The notes under the pieces are model-generated. The model saw only the letters and a program-made list of their open reading frames with translations. It was not told where the DNA came from and did no database searches. The translations under genes were made by a program, and so were the position numbers. Of a DNA stretch of 64,000 nucleotides, positions 23,205-34,764 are shown one piece after another. The DNA comes from Salvator merianae (lineage: Eukaryota; Chordata; Lepidosauria; Squamata; Teiidae): contig QVOM02000090.1 of NCBI GenBank assembly GCA_003586115.2, positions 12,759,637 to 12,823,636 on the forward strand, read 5' to 3'. Position 1 is the stretch's first letter. Each line of letters opens with the position of its first letter.

Positions 23205-23370
23205 CGCGTGCATCCTACAGCACCTGTAGCATTTCTATGCCGGACATGTTTATTTCGACCCCTTCTCCCATTGATGGGCCATATCTGTGATTGCTGAGTG
23301 GTCTCCCATCCAGGTACTGAAGGGACGCAGCCTTGCAAGGCAGGAGCTAGGTGGAACTCCAGATGATCCC
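23205..23370 (-). pseudogene. possible 5S rRNA-derived repeat
   Basis: The plus strand segment 'gtggtctcccatccaggtac' (23298-23317) is close to the complement of the 5S rRNA interior ('gtacttggatgggagaccgc'). 'ctacagcacctg' at 23215-23226 recalls the complement of the 5S 3' end. The rest is diverged, so this is a 5S pseudogene or a 5S-headed SINE. Confidence 0.35.
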
Positions 23371-23734
23371 TTAGCACATCCATTCAGTTCCCCTTGTGAG
23401 CTGCTTTGTATTTTGGGCCCAGAGGAAGGTTAAAGAGCTTTTCCTTAACGTTTGCTGTTGTCCCTCTGCATTTGCCCCCTGTCCTGAGGAGCTGACAGGT
23501 AACACGGAAACTACGAAATATTGACGGAGTGGTCATTTTTGAATTCCAAACTGGAAAAAAACCAGTTATCTCCAGGCAGAACTAGAAAAGACTCCTGTCT
23601 GAACCCGCAAAGAGGTGCTATCAGTGTTTGCAGACATTGCGACCCTAATGGATTTAGGGCCCATGTCAGTCCAAGAGAGCTTCTTATGTTTCCACCCTCC
23701 ATAATGAAGTCCTCCTCCTGCTGCAGAAATTAAA

Positions 23735-23802
23735 AGAAGAAGAAGGAGGAGGAGGAGGAGGAGGAGGAGGAGGAGGAGGGGGGGAGAAGCAGGAGGAGGA
23801 GG
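23735..23802. repeat. (GGA)n purine tract
   Basis: GAA units pass into a GGA run and a short G-run. Pure purine over about 60 bases on the plus strand. Confidence 0.9.
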
Positions 23803-23899
23803 TTTGCTTGGAGAACACCAGCATGGTCAGACAATTTATTGTGTTTATTTATTTTCCCGTCTCAAGCCAAGTGCTGCCTGCTTCACTAGGGTGCGGCAG

Positions 23900-24035
23900 T
23901 TTCACCCCATCTGACCTCTCCTCAAAGGACTCGCCCGCGGCCGAAGAGCTTAACGGCCCATTAGTAAAGAGCTACCTCGGGATCTTCTCCATGCTGCTTT
24001 GCAAATATTAAATTAAATCCAGGGAGCTTGCATGA
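23900..24035. promoter_or_regulatory. candidate conserved non-coding element
   Basis: Contains CCCATTAGTAAAGAGC and TTGCAAATATTAAATTAAAT in repeat-free sequence beside CpG-containing text (cgcccgcggccg). Regulatory role is only inferred. Confidence 0.2.
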
Positions 24036-24049
24036 GTTTCCTCGTGCCA

Positions 24050-24860
24050 GCAGTCAGCTCTGCCACGCCTGCGACCTCCTCTCAAGCTTTTCTCCTCAGT
24101 GCTGCAAGGAGGGAAAAGTTACTGCTGGCTGGGGTTGGGGAGACAAGCGGCTGCTATGAGGAAGACTTATTATTTCATTCTGCATTCCGAGAGGGCAGAA
24201 AATGCAGTTCAGCTCCCCTTGCAAACTCCACCGCTCCTGTCTGCATTGTGTTAAGAACCCACTGGGTTGGGTGGAGCAGGAGGGCATAGGGGCTAAAAGG
24301 AAGCCGTGCCGGGGGTCAGAACAGGTAACGCTAACGGCAGGTGAGACACGGCGTAGGCTGCCGTTCTATTCAGAACCCACATGGGGCTTAACGCCCAGTT
24401 GGCCAGCTCCAAACCGAAACAGGCCTGAAGGAGAATTAGAAGGTAGACCCAAGCTCCTGGCTTCTCCTGACGGCCTACTTACTCCAACAGGCTGCTTTCC
24501 CAGAGGCCAACCAGCTGTGCATGGGAAGCCCCAACGCCACACCTGAGGACAACAGCCCCCCTCTTGGTTCGCGCTGCCCCGACAGCTAACCTCCAGAGGC
24601 ACCCGCACCTGGCCAGATCCAGCACATTCCAGAGCCCGTTCCCAGAAGCAATTTTGTCCAGAGAGCGGAGCAGATCCAGCCAGCACCCCTTCGCTTCCGA
24701 GCTGCTTCAGGAGATGCTTGCTCGAAAAAGCAGCGTGGGGAGATCCGAAATGAAGTCAAATTGTTATTAATAACAACACAACAAAATGCGCCATCTCCGT
24801 TCAGTTCTGATCCCCGGCAGCAGTGTGGCAAAAATGATGATGCCCATCTGAAGGGAGCGC
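24050..24860. other. moderately GC-rich unique sequence
   Basis: CpGs are more frequent than in the surrounding DNA (for example 24300-24370). Overlapping frames of about 106-145 codons on the minus strand and 114 on the plus strand are not recognisable and one runs into the adjacent GGGAA tract. Confidence 0.35.
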
Positions 24861-24865
24861 ATATC

Positions 24866-24970
24866 TGAGGGAAGGGAAGGGAAGGGAAGGGAAGGGAAGG
24901 GAAGGGAAGGGAAGGGAAGGGAAGGGAAGGGAAGGGAAGGGAAGGGAAGGGAAGGGAAGGGAAGGGAAGG
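24866..24970 (+). repeat. (GGGAA)n tract, about 21 copies
   Basis: An almost perfect run of GGGAA pentamers. Every G3 is separated by two A's, so any four neighbours satisfy the G-quadruplex rule; the strand is also all purine. Three minus-strand frames through it encode a Pro-Phe-Ser-Leu repeat and are artefacts. Confidence 0.97.
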
Positions 24971-24974
24971 GCAG

Positions 24975-26415
24975 GGCGACCCTGTAACAACATGTGTGCA
25001 CACATGCATATTTGCACACGCACATACAGGAAGGAGTGGGGAGAAGCAACAGAAAAAAGGGAAGCAAATGAGCATCCTGGAAACTAATCCTCATGTGGTT
25101 CCCCGCTCTGCCCCCCCCCCAGCTCCTCAACTCTCAGACGAGCTTTTCTTGCAAGGAGACCTCTCAATGACACAAAACAGAATGACTCGAGGACATTAGC
25201 GCAGAGCCAGTGTCTCCCCCTCAACCTCTCTCTACACAGCTCAGATGACTTTCAAGTATGGTAATATTTGTCTTCTTGACAAGCACTGTATTTCTATTTG
25301 AGGTGAAGGTTAAGAGGCCTTTCTCTCTCTCCGCTCTCGGCTCTCTCCCTCTCTCCTTCTGCAGCTTTAAATACTTGAATAGGCTGAGTTCTGAAGCGCC
25401 CCTCCCAAACGGGGAGCCTCCCTGCCCCCCACCCCCACCCATCCCCATTCCAAGGAATTTAGGGCTCTGCGGTTTACCGCAAAGAGCACTTGAACGAAGC
25501 TCCGAGGCAAGAGGAAAACAAAACACACGCAAGCCCAGGGATGTCGAGAGGGCTTAAAATACAGAGGGGGGAGAACAGAAAGTGACTGAGAGGAGCAGAG
25601 TGGTCAGAGAGGTTTATCATTTGCCCAAACTGAGAGGCTTTTGGAAACCGAAAGAGACGTGCCTTGGGGGAAGAGAGGATGGATAGATGGATGGATACAC
25701 AAATACCCTGGACCTCTGAATTGTCAGAAGACAGGGCACCCCGACATGAGTATCCGTGACACCCTTTCAGGGATTTGAAGAAACTTTTAGATATTCCCCT
25801 CCCCAATCCGTGGGCAAGCTGTCCAAATGGGCACCCCCAGCACCTGCCACCATTCAGCTATAAAGAACCATGGAAGCCACAAAAATGGTAATCAAGGCTG
25901 GAGGATGTGGACAGCACTAACCCACGCTCATTTTTTTAAAAAAATATTATTTTCCCTCAGGAGCTTGGTTGCCCAAACATCTGAATAGGCCCTCTGTGAC
26001 TCAGAATAGAAATGGCATCCCACAGCAGCCAGGCCTGCTGAAACAGACTTATCAGTCCTGAAAATCTGCTCCTGCTTATTCTGCCCTCTCAGCCAAAGGG
26101 AATCTAGATGGACCCTCAGTCTCTCTTCCCAGACCCTGGTCATCTTCACTCCTCTTCTCTGAACCTGCTCCAACGTGGTTCAATCCTTCTTAACAGCAGA
26201 AAAATAATAATACTGAAACAAAAAAATGGAAGGGATCGCGAAACAACAGAGAGAAACCTCAACAGAGTCACAGCTGAACGCTTCAGCGGTTCAGCACGTC
26301 AGATGCCAACCAGAACTAAAGACCTGCAGAAGACACTGGGGAAGAACTTCTGTTTGGAAGACGCAGGTTGATGTGCACTTCCTTGGCTGAAGGCTATCCA
26401 CTGACCACCCTCTAT
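24975..26415. other. unique sequence, nothing recognised
   Basis: Contains a C10 run (about 25112-25121) and a C-rich stretch near 25427-25446. No repeat family or exon recognised. Confidence 0.35.
25677..25697. repeat. (GGAT)n microsatellite
   Basis: Five imperfect GGAT units. Confidence 0.75.
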
Positions 26416-26421
26416 AATATA

Positions 26422-26548
26422 GGAATCATAGAATCATAGAATCATAGAGTTGGAAGGGACCTCCAGGGTCATCGAGTCCAACCCCCTGCTCAATGCAGGA
26501 TTCACTAAACCATCCCAGACAGATATCCGTCCAGCCTCTACTTGAAGA
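26422..26548 (-). mobile_element. CR1 LINE 3' end
   Basis: Same family and orientation as the copy at 13058: three ATCATAGA units, 'gttggaagggacctccaggg', 'gagtccaaccccctgctc'. The two copies differ at few positions over about 110 bp, so they are of similar age. Confidence 0.85.
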
Positions 26549-26549
26549 G

Positions 26550-27182
26550 GCAGGGGGTGGGTTTTGGCATGTCCAGCCTTGGATGTAAAAACTAGCTCAG
26601 AAATAATCCCTTCATTCTCATAAGCATAGAATGCATACTTTTTCTCCTATTTTTCCCCTCTCTCTGCCTTTTAAAGGGCGTCTGAGAAGCATTTTGAGTT
26701 AAACACAAAGCCTCCTTTTTTCTTTTGACAGTAGAGGAATTGTTCCAACAACTCAGATACACTTTTGTACACAGGGGATATAAGTTCTAATTGCTTCCTT
26801 TAAAAAAAAAAATCCCTGAAAGAGAGGCAGTTCAAATGTTTTTAGCCTGCAAAAAAATAAATAAAAAGGGTGCTACAAGCACTGCATTAAAAAGCTGGCA
26901 ACAGTTACATCTAGAATTCAATAGCAACAAGGTTATCGCTTTCCCCTGCGCAGAAAGAGGCCTGTTTAAGAGCTTTTTGAAAAGAAAAAAATAATAATTA
27001 GGAGGGGATATAGCTAACATTTATATAGGAATGCTAGGGGCAGCAGAACAACACAGCTTCTCTTTAACACTTGGGAGCAATCTGTTCTTTCAAAACAGTG
27101 CAAACATGGAAACTCACAAATACAGATGTTCTTTCCATGTGTGAGAGTGTGTCTATACTAATAAATTAATAAGAAAAAAAAC
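26550..27182. other. unique AT-rich sequence, nothing recognised
   Basis: No recognisable gene or repeat family. Confidence 0.4.
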
Positions 27183-27591
27183 CAGAGGTGGGCAAAACTG
27201 GTTTGGTCAAACTGGGTGGTGCATTTGAACTGAACAACACTGTTGTTTGAAAAACCTGGTTTGAAGCGAATCTGAACCAGGGTATGTCCTGATGAACCAA
27301 GCTGAGCATCACAAACCAAGGGTGGTTCACAACGGTTCATCTAATTTGCACGTGAAATGAACCGCACTGTTGTTCAAAAAAACCTGGTTCAAAGAGAACC
27401 TGAGTCAAGGGATGTTCCAACAAATCAAGTGAACCATAGTGAACCAAGGGTGGTTCGCCATGGTTCATTTAATTTGCACATGAAATGAACCACCCTGTAC
27501 TTTGAAAAAAGCAGTTCAAAGTGAACCCAAACTAAGGATTGTTGGTTCGATTCCAACCAAACCGCTAAATTTCAGTTTGTGTACATCTCTG
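27183..27591 (+). mobile_element. GTTCG-rich hAT-like element, copy C, with internal tandem repeat
   Basis: The left end CAGAGGTGGGCAAAACTGG and the right end 'gtgtacatctctg' form hAT-type inverted termini (CAGAGRTG). The interior is a tandem repeat with starts at about 27240, 27367 and 27495, period 127-128 bp, each carrying 'ctgttgtt/ctgtact..gaaaaa' and 'accaagggtggttc'. No transposase. An exact 8-bp target duplication is not visible. Confidence 0.65.
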
Positions 27592-28430
27592 CTCACAAAT
27601 GGTGAGGTGACCTCAGCAATGATACCCACTACTTTGAGCACCAAAAACAATGAGAGCCATGTGACCCATCCTGAGTGCTTCAACATAAATATTACATACA
27701 AACTGGAATCATGTAAATACTTCCAGAAGGATAACGAAGTCCCCAGAAGAAACTGCCCAGAGATGTCCTCAAAGAGAGTCAGGTTCAGCCTCCCGTCTTG
27801 CTCCCTCACCACTGGAAACACACCCCAAACCCTACTCGGCCTTCTTCCTACGCCAAGCACATGTTTGCAATTGAGGAAACAGCCACCTCGTGCTATTTTC
27901 TCAGAAGCCCACCTGATGGGAACTTGGCAGGAAGTGACTCTTTTGCAAAGGAAAGGGAGGCGGGGACAGGGAACGGGAGAGCAAAATAACCGTAATTGCT
28001 GGCATGCCTACAGCATCCAATTTAGCAGCATATAGATTTGATTAAAAATAATCACTTCTGATCCAAAAGGGAAAGAGAGGAAAACATATAGGGCCTTCCT
28101 GCAAACGCATCAGTCTTCCCTCATTTGTCGGTTGGCCAGCTGCTGCCAAACTTTCTCAGGGGTGGGGGGGATGTGGGTAGTAGGTGAATGATTGCAGAGT
28201 AGGGCCTCTCAGCCAGCTTACAACCATTTAATAGGTACTTACTGGAGCAGATGCATGGACGAGGGAAGGACTATTAAAAGGGCGACTTGATGAAATGAAG
28301 GTATTGTATATGGGAGAGGACTGCTTTTTTAAACTTCCAGAAGATAATCAATCAAACACAAGGTCCAGGTTTGCTGATTGATATTATGCAATAGTGACTC
28401 GCCTTCATTGGAGTTGGTGGGGCAGAAAAC
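27592..28430. other. unique sequence, nothing recognised
   Basis: The 177-codon plus-strand frame (27502-28035) begins inside the transposon and has no recognisable domain, so it is not called as a gene. Confidence 0.4.
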
Positions 28431-28432
28431 AA

Positions 28433-28490
28433 GAGAGGGAAGGAGGGAGGGAGGGATACTAGAGAGGGAGGGAGGGAAGGGAGGCGGGAA
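28433..28490. repeat. (GGGA)n purine tract
   Basis: Imperfect GGGA/GAGG units; purine-only on the plus strand except for one TACT interruption. Confidence 0.8.
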
Positions 28491-28839
28491 GAACTTGTGT
28501 AATGCTTTGCTGGATTGGACCAAACAGTTGTTCAGTCCAGCAGCCTATTTTAAAAGAGACAAATCGATCATGCTTGGAAATCCACAAGCCAGACATGAAC
28601 ATAAGCAACGTGCCTTGCTCCCGCCTCTGGCTTTCATAAGCTTGCTGCCCTCTAGCTCTCACAGACCAGCAAACTTTAAAACCACATCAAATAATCGATC
28701 AATTCACTTGGTGTTGCCTACGGCAAGCAGCACGGGACGAGATAATTTTTTCTGCCCTCCCTAGTAATGCCATCCAGGCTGGTAGTTGTCACCACCAACA
28801 CTTGAAATATACAAGTGTCTCCTGCCCATCGAAAGTAAC

Positions 28840-29030
28840 ATGAGCAAGCTGTATGCTAGTATCCTGCTGGGGGGCTTCCGTGTGCACCCGGCTGGCCACC
28901 ACAAGAACAGACTTCTGGACTAGATGGGCCATGGCTCCAACCCCGTGGGGCCACTATGAGGACAAACCGCTGGCCTTAGATGAACCATGCTCTGACCCAG
29001 TGGCACAGTTCTCCTGTTCCAAAGCAAATG
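28840..29030 (+). mobile_element. CR1-like 3'-end repeat, duplicated terminus
   Basis: The complement of the 'gctggatcag' family: 'cttctggactagatgggcc' is followed by a second, poorer terminus 'gctggccttagatgaaccat'. Two ends in tandem, about 70 bp apart. Confidence 0.5.
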
Positions 29031-29429
29031 TTTAAGGAGTTCTTAAAGATGCACAGCTCATCCAGTAGTTGAGAGGATGCCCTCTGAGAGGTTTACTGCT
29101 GCACAGGAAGTTTGTTTTTGCATCCCTTTTTAAGTATAACAGAAGAAAAAAAAGGAACGTTGGCTTAGATGGTGGCAAGAGACACATAAGAAGAAAGAGA
29201 AAAGCAAATGTTTGAGATTGTCAATGGGCCAATAAATCCCAGGGCTCTGTTAATATCATCCGTGTCTTGCCACATCTCTCATTGTTTAAAAACACTGTGA
29301 TGTAGACGCCAAAGAATTCAGGGAGGTGAAAGCCAAGCCAAACCGAGAGACTGTGTGTCTTTAACATTTCTTTTTTTAAAAAAAGGAAGGAGATGGAGGA
29401 GAAAGAAAAGGAAAGGAAAAACACTCAAG

Positions 29430-29770
29430 CATAAGGATTTAATAGACTTCAGCACCAAAGCACACCTGCACCCACTCCAATTTATTACAGTGCCTCTATA
29501 ATTTATGGGTTGCACTTTACACTAGTTTATCCTGCCTCTTTGGTGCATATTATTTGCAGCCCAGGAATTAGATACAGGACTTTGCCCAAAGGCGGGCTTA
29601 GTTGTCAGAAAGAAGTCCTTTTACAAACAACATGCCGTTACAGCTCCTTGGCTCTCCGTGTTTTTAGTCCTAAAATAGGAAACCTGTGCTGTTTACGCTT
29701 TCATCAGAAGTCCTGGAGAAACATCTCTATCCCCTTTGTCTGCTGATTCCCTGGGCTTTAGAAAAAACCA
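29430..29770. promoter_or_regulatory. candidate conserved non-coding element
   Basis: Repeat-free AT-rich block with CCAATTTATTACAG (29477-29490), CTATAATTTATGGG and TTTTTAGTCC motifs, which are HOX/CDX-like. No coding signal. Regulatory status is inference. Confidence 0.25.
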
Positions 29771-29779
29771 CACTAAGTC

Positions 29780-31400
29780 CTTTCTTTAGTATTTTCACAG
29801 CTGGCAAGCAGCATAGCAGCACCTCTCACACATGAAACGAATGCTTATCAGCCTGGAGTGCTTTAGAAGCTGAAATCCGAATGCAGAAATGAATCCCCCC
29901 CCCCCACAGGCTGACAAAAGCAGGAGAAGGGAAGCAGCTTGCAGCAATATCCTATGGAAAGGAAGCCAGGGAGGAAACACGGCAATGTTTTCTACTGCGC
30001 CTGAGACTCCGCAGCATCCCAAAGCAGAGATAGGAACTTGGATCGGCTCACACTATGGGGAGGTGGGACACTGGCCCCCTGTCCTTTTTGGTGTTGGGAG
30101 CAGAAAATGTGACGGCTGAGGTCAGCAGTTAGACTTCCCTTGATGTATTTTAGGGAAAACCGCCTCATTGTTGTACCATTTCCTATGCTAATGTATGTTT
30201 CACTGAATGCGTTTTGTAGATATAAGAAAAACCGTCATGCCTTATCGCCAAGATAAATACACTTGCCATGAAATGACAAGATTGAAATGCAGGGGATTCC
30301 AAACCCTTCAGCCTCCAGCTATTAAAAGTAGCCTGCTTGCTAACCCATTTCCTGCTGTTTCGGTTCAAGAGCCCTTCGGACTTCAGCGTTTTTCTGTTTC
30401 CCCAGTCGCACAGGGTACCAGGGCGAAGGGTAAAGAGCAGCACCATCCCTCCTTGCATTATGCCAAACAGCTGTCTTCTCAGCTTGGCAGATCAGGTGGT
30501 GATTGGCTCTCTGAAGCATCATTGGCTGAGACTGAGAGGTGGGCATTGTCTTCAGAGCACCACTGATAGATTGGTAGCCTGGGTTTCTCTAGTCCCCTTC
30601 ACCAACGTCACCTTGTTTCCCAAAGGGGCCAACTTAATTACACATGATAGCTTTTCACTACACATGACATACTGGGCATGTATATATATTGCTCTGGAGT
30701 TAAGAGGACAATAAATCTTCAACTTGCTGCACACACACACCCGCACAAACCCAACAACAGAGTTTAGAAGAATTAGAATCTGACAGTTTCGGACTGAAAC
30801 TGTACTCCACTTGCACGCTTCTACCCTCTCAATCCAAAAGACAGTGTGTGGAAAATTCAGGCGAAATTCATATAGGCTAGAATTATTACTTATCCTATAA
30901 ATCTTGGCAGGCCTTATGCCGATAACATTTTCTTAGCTTTAATGATATTATATTTGAAATAACACATTTTACGTCCATGCAGTATCTTTTTACATCTTCC
31001 TTACAGTCTTGTTCTTCTGTCTCCATAATTATATTCTACTTGCTAGAATTAGGATGATCCATCATTGTCAAGAAAGCCAAGACAGATCCAGGATGTTCAA
31101 GGCACAACTGGCAAATGGAAAGCTCTTCTTAAACCCTAGAACATTACTTAAAAAAAAAAAAAAAAGAATCCCTAAGCACCTCAGAGATGGTAGTGTGTGG
31201 CCCTCATGTTCTCATTCCATCTCCATTCCAGCTTTCTTGCCAAGAATGTTCATGAGAAGAGGGAGGGGCAGACTGGCTCATGAACAATCCCCCTTCCCAA
31301 TTATTTCTTAATTTCAGGAAGGGTAAATAGTTGTAGAAAACTGCAGTGTGGTTGCTATGGTGAAATAGCCCCCTGGCAAAATAAACAAGATGAGCAACTC
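29780..31400. other. unique sequence, nothing recognised
   Basis: Plus-strand frames of 119 and 125 codons overlap around 30207-30714 in different frames, which argues that both are chance. No repeat family recognised; an A15 run lies near 31150-31165. Confidence 0.35.
29880..29905. repeat. poly-C run
   Basis: C9 homopolymer in an otherwise mixed stretch. Confidence 0.6.
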
Positions 31401-31404
31401 AAGG

Positions 31405-31630
31405 AACAGCAGCAACATATGAGAACCCAGGATAGGGCCTCCTCAGTGGTAGCTCCCAGATTGTGGAATAGCCTCCCCGCTGAGGCACGCCAAGCATGGG
31501 GGATGGCACAGAATAGGTCATCCCAACGCAGAACAGTATATTCCAGCTTGGGACAAATCGCTTATTTCGATACCGTAATGGCAAAGCTAAGAGCAAAAGA
31601 AATCCTAAGAGCACAGGCTCGCTTTTAGGG
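31405..31630 (+). mobile_element. L2/CR1-like LINE ORF2 end
   Basis: The frame from 31419 reads RASSVVAPRLWNSLPAEAR, the classic C-terminal signature of vertebrate L2/CR1-clade ORF2. It is immediately followed by sequence that does not continue the element, so only a fragment remains. Confidence 0.6.
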
Positions 31631-31968
31631 GGTAAAAAGTGTGCAACCATGAGCATACTTTAGGCTTGATGCCAAGGGGTGCTCCTTTGCACCCAGGCTG
31701 GGAAAATTCTTGCCCCTGAGCACGAAACAGCCAATCCAGATGGCAAAAATCTGCCACTACGTTTGCTGAGCAGGATCTGTATTAACACCCTATTTATCCT
31801 TTACTCGTATGGCATTCCAAACGCAGTCGCTATCGGGCATCTAACAGACTGAGAAAACAAACACCATTAATTATGCAAAGTATGTGAATAGTTGTTTTTC
31901 TTGCGCATCATTAATAAAGGGAGCAACAGGTCGGCCTGCTCTATTTAGCCAACCTCCCACCCACGTCA

Positions 31969-32267
31969 CAGAGCTAAGCTACTGGCACGGAAATATGGTG
32001 AACTTGAACGCAGCAAACCGGTTAATCGAACCAACAGTTGTTGCCGTTCAATTTCGAACTGGCTGAAAACAAGAAATACATTTTTGTCCATAAAAAAAAA
32101 AAAAAACTTTTCTGAAGGCAGAAACACAGCAAACATGAGGGACTGGTTCAGTTCGATTGAATTTTTGGATAGCTGAACAGCCAAACATTCAGTTCGATGC
32201 CACCATCTGCAAACTAACTGGTTCACTGTGAACCACGAACCAACCAAACCAGTTTGGCACATCTCTG
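31969..32267 (-). mobile_element. GTTCG-rich hAT-like element, copy D
   Basis: Its right edge 'accagtttggcacatctctg' is the complement of the CAGAGATGTGCMAA terminus. The core 'gagggactggttcagttcga' is shared with copies A (1181), E (35787) and G (48688) in the corresponding orientation. An A15 run (about 32091-32105) sits inside. Left edge CAGAGC is weak. Confidence 0.65.
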
Positions 32268-32479
32268 TCCAGGAGGCAAGGAAGCATTTTTAGCCTCTGT
32301 TGACAGGCACGATATGGATGGAAATTATTAATGCACCTGGCCACAAACGTACAGACAAAACTACCTGCTGACCCCTGATTTAACGTATTATTTCTGCCCT
32401 CTCCAAACACCACTTCCCTGTTCCGATAAATTAACGAGTACAAAAGAACAAGGCAGAAGCTTCCGACAGCTCAGAGGCA

Positions 32480-33015
32480 GCATCCATCTTGTTATTTCTA
32501 AGATGCATTTGTTGTCGTTTTTGTTTCTTTGCTGAGGAGAATGCAAATAAATAACACACTCACACAAAACCGAGAGCTTGTTTTGCTAAGCATTCCCTCT
32601 TCTGACCCAGTGAGATACATTTGGCCTCAGGTGAGATAGAGAGAGCTCTGGTATAGATATCCTGTCTTGTTTAGACATGCAAGATCTCCATCGCTGGGGC
32701 GCTACAGGAAAATGCTTATTGTTTTACATGTTTACAAACAGCCCTTTCAGATCTCCGTCCCCTGAGGAGGAGCACATTGTAATAAATTCACAGTTCGCGC
32801 GATCATGATTTAAACAGCTTTGGAGTGGCATGTTTTTAATGACTTGTTCCAATTTGCCTGGTTCGCTCTCCTGTCGACTCCCCCCGTTGGCAGCAAGCCG
32901 GTTCCCTTTGCATAAACATTTATCAACACGATGAAGGAGTCTGTGGCTTTACTCGTTTGGCTCTCCATGCCGGAGGGAGGGGAGAAAGGGGAAGAGATGG
33001 TTATTCCTGTCACTG
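32480..33015. promoter_or_regulatory. strong candidate conserved regulatory element
   Basis: A repeat-free block of over 500 bp with the octamer ATGCAAAT (32541-32548), a forkhead site TGTTTAC (32729-32735) followed by TTTACAAACA, CATGATTTAAACAGC and GCATAAACATTTATCAAC. Both strands lack long frames. Such clustering is typical of tissue enhancers of developmental genes; conservation was not tested. Confidence 0.3.
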
Positions 33016-33564
33016 AACTCCCTTGCCTAAAGGCCGTCCACTCAGACGCCCCATAAACCCACCTTCTCAGCCTTGGAAGACATGGACTCTGTCCTCAAAG
33101 CCAACACTGCAATCCACGAAACGTTTCTGCGCTTGTTCTAAAAGTGTTTCTGTAACTGTGCTGTGTGCTGACTACTGAAGGCCAACTGAAGCCATGACTC
33201 ATCAGGCAAAAAGCTGCCTTTTCATTTTTTAGAACTGATTTTTTTGGGGCGGGGCGGAGTGGAACTCCACACCTGAGAGGTTCCAACACTTGGCTGCTGG
33301 ATGACGTTCAGCTTCCTGGCATGCCAGAGAGATGCCTGGAGGTGGAATGGTGTCACCCACCTTCGAACGAGGCCATCGCAGCCGTGAGCAGGCTTATGGG
33401 AGGGAAAAGCAGGAAGCCATCCTTATTTTCCGTGGGTGAATGGAGGAGATCAATAATACAACGGCACATTTTGCTAGCAAAATATGCTGCGTAATACTGC
33501 GCTTTGCTAATGGAAAAACAAAACAGGTACCAATCTGTCTCTCCCTTTTGTTTTTGTTTTTTGT

Positions 33565-33740
33565 GGAGCAGCCATAGCGGAATGGTGGAGCAAATACCTA
33601 GAAAACAGGAGGTCCCTGGTCTGGCCCCCAGCAGACCTTCCCTCTCTTTCCCCAGGGATTCAAAGCATCACCTGGAATCAACCTGATGAGTAGGCAAACC
33701 GACCCCGTCTGGACCATTAGATTGACAGGTGGGCCCCGAA
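33565..33740 (+). mobile_element. tRNA-derived SINE, diverged
   Basis: An A-box-like GGAATGGTGGAGCA (33579-33592) and a B-box-like CTGGTCTGGCCCC (33618-33630) are followed by text resembling 'gagtagacaatactgacc...ggaccaatggtctgac', a SINE 3' part common in squamates. Not the same body as the 'caaaccacttctg' family. Confidence 0.45.
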
Positions 33741-33749
33741 ACGCACATA

Positions 33750-34230
33750 AAGGCTCAAAATGCTAGAAATCACTTTATCAGACCCTCTCGCCTTTCTCCA
33801 TGAACCCGACGGAGCAGAAACTCAGCTTCTTATAAGGGAGAAGGCGGGCGAGGAAGACCTCGCGTCTTTATTCTCCAACTGCAAAGCAAACGAGCAAAAC
33901 TGCAGCCGTGTCCCAAGGGCAGAACATGTTCTTTGGGGCGTAGGGAGAGAGGAGGTCCCTGCGCATCCCAGTTATGGGTGCCAAGGCACGCTTCTGGGCC
34001 ATTAATACTGTCAGCAGAAGTATTTTCACTGCACGCATATAAAGCATTTTACAGCTAGAGCTAAACAACAGAGACACAAAGCCAACGGGTAAACAGTGCT
34101 TAGTAAGCTTGTACATCTGCAAGCAATCTGTCATATATAGTAAAAGTTTCCTTCTATGACTGAGAAAGACTTTGGTTCCAATCTCCAGTCAACAGTAAAG
34201 TTCCATGGGTAACTTTAGGGCAAACCTCAA
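33750..34230. other. unique sequence, nothing recognised
   Basis: No recognisable gene or repeat family. Confidence 0.4.
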
Positions 34231-34235
34231 AATCA

Positions 34236-34330
34236 GGAGACTATTTATTTATTTAAATGTATATCCCCTTGTAAGGTCTCAAGGCGGGTCACAGTAAAAT
34301 CATTAGAAAAAGCAGATAAAATAGATTGGC
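34236..34330 (-). mobile_element. L2-like LINE tail
   Basis: Plus strand 'ctatttatttatttaaatg', 'tatccccttgtaaggtctca', 'ggcgggtcacagtaaaat': complement of the L2-type 'cccgcc..gagacc..ggggatata(aata)n' terminus. Confidence 0.55.
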
Positions 34331-34559
34331 TGCTATTCTCTTCCTTCTTGCAGGAAAGATGGGCTGTGCCTTTAAGAAAGCTAATTATTGCCCGTTAGAA
34401 GAAGCAAATAACATACAGCTTAGGGTAGTTGTGTTCCTGACTTCTGCTGTTCTAAAATATACTGCTAAGGAGCATCAGTGTCATTAGGCCTAAATATTTC
34501 CCCAGCATACTGGTTCCTTCTCCCTTGTACCGCTGTGAAGTCATTTGAATAAAGGTGCC

Positions 34560-34760
34560 TAGTATGGCAGAATTTTTATATCGCTCACTAAATGTTATTA
34601 CTATGCGGTACCAATAAAATGCCTAACTATGCTGCAGTAAACTGAGCAGAGAGAGATAAAAGTAATTATAACTTGGCAAACAGGAATCCTTCTTAAACGA
34701 GTTGCTAATGAGGACTTCTGTTGCTAAGGCCCAACCAGTCCTCACGCCACCCACAGGGAG
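34560..34760. promoter_or_regulatory. candidate conserved non-coding element
   Basis: Repeat-free, with GAGATAAAAGTAATTATAAC (34652-34671), i.e. GATA and TAATTA sites side by side, and ACCAATAAAATGCC. Inference from motif texture only. Confidence 0.25.
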
Positions 34761-34764
34761 CACT

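Noticed and set aside
24586..25130. Three minus-strand frames of 102-145 codons
   Set aside because: Each runs through the (GGGAA)n tract, giving a Pro-Phe-Ser-Leu repeat; not a protein signature.
27502..28035. 177-codon plus-strand frame
   Set aside because: Begins within a GTTCG-rich transposon and shows no domain; overlapped by a minus-strand frame of similar quality.
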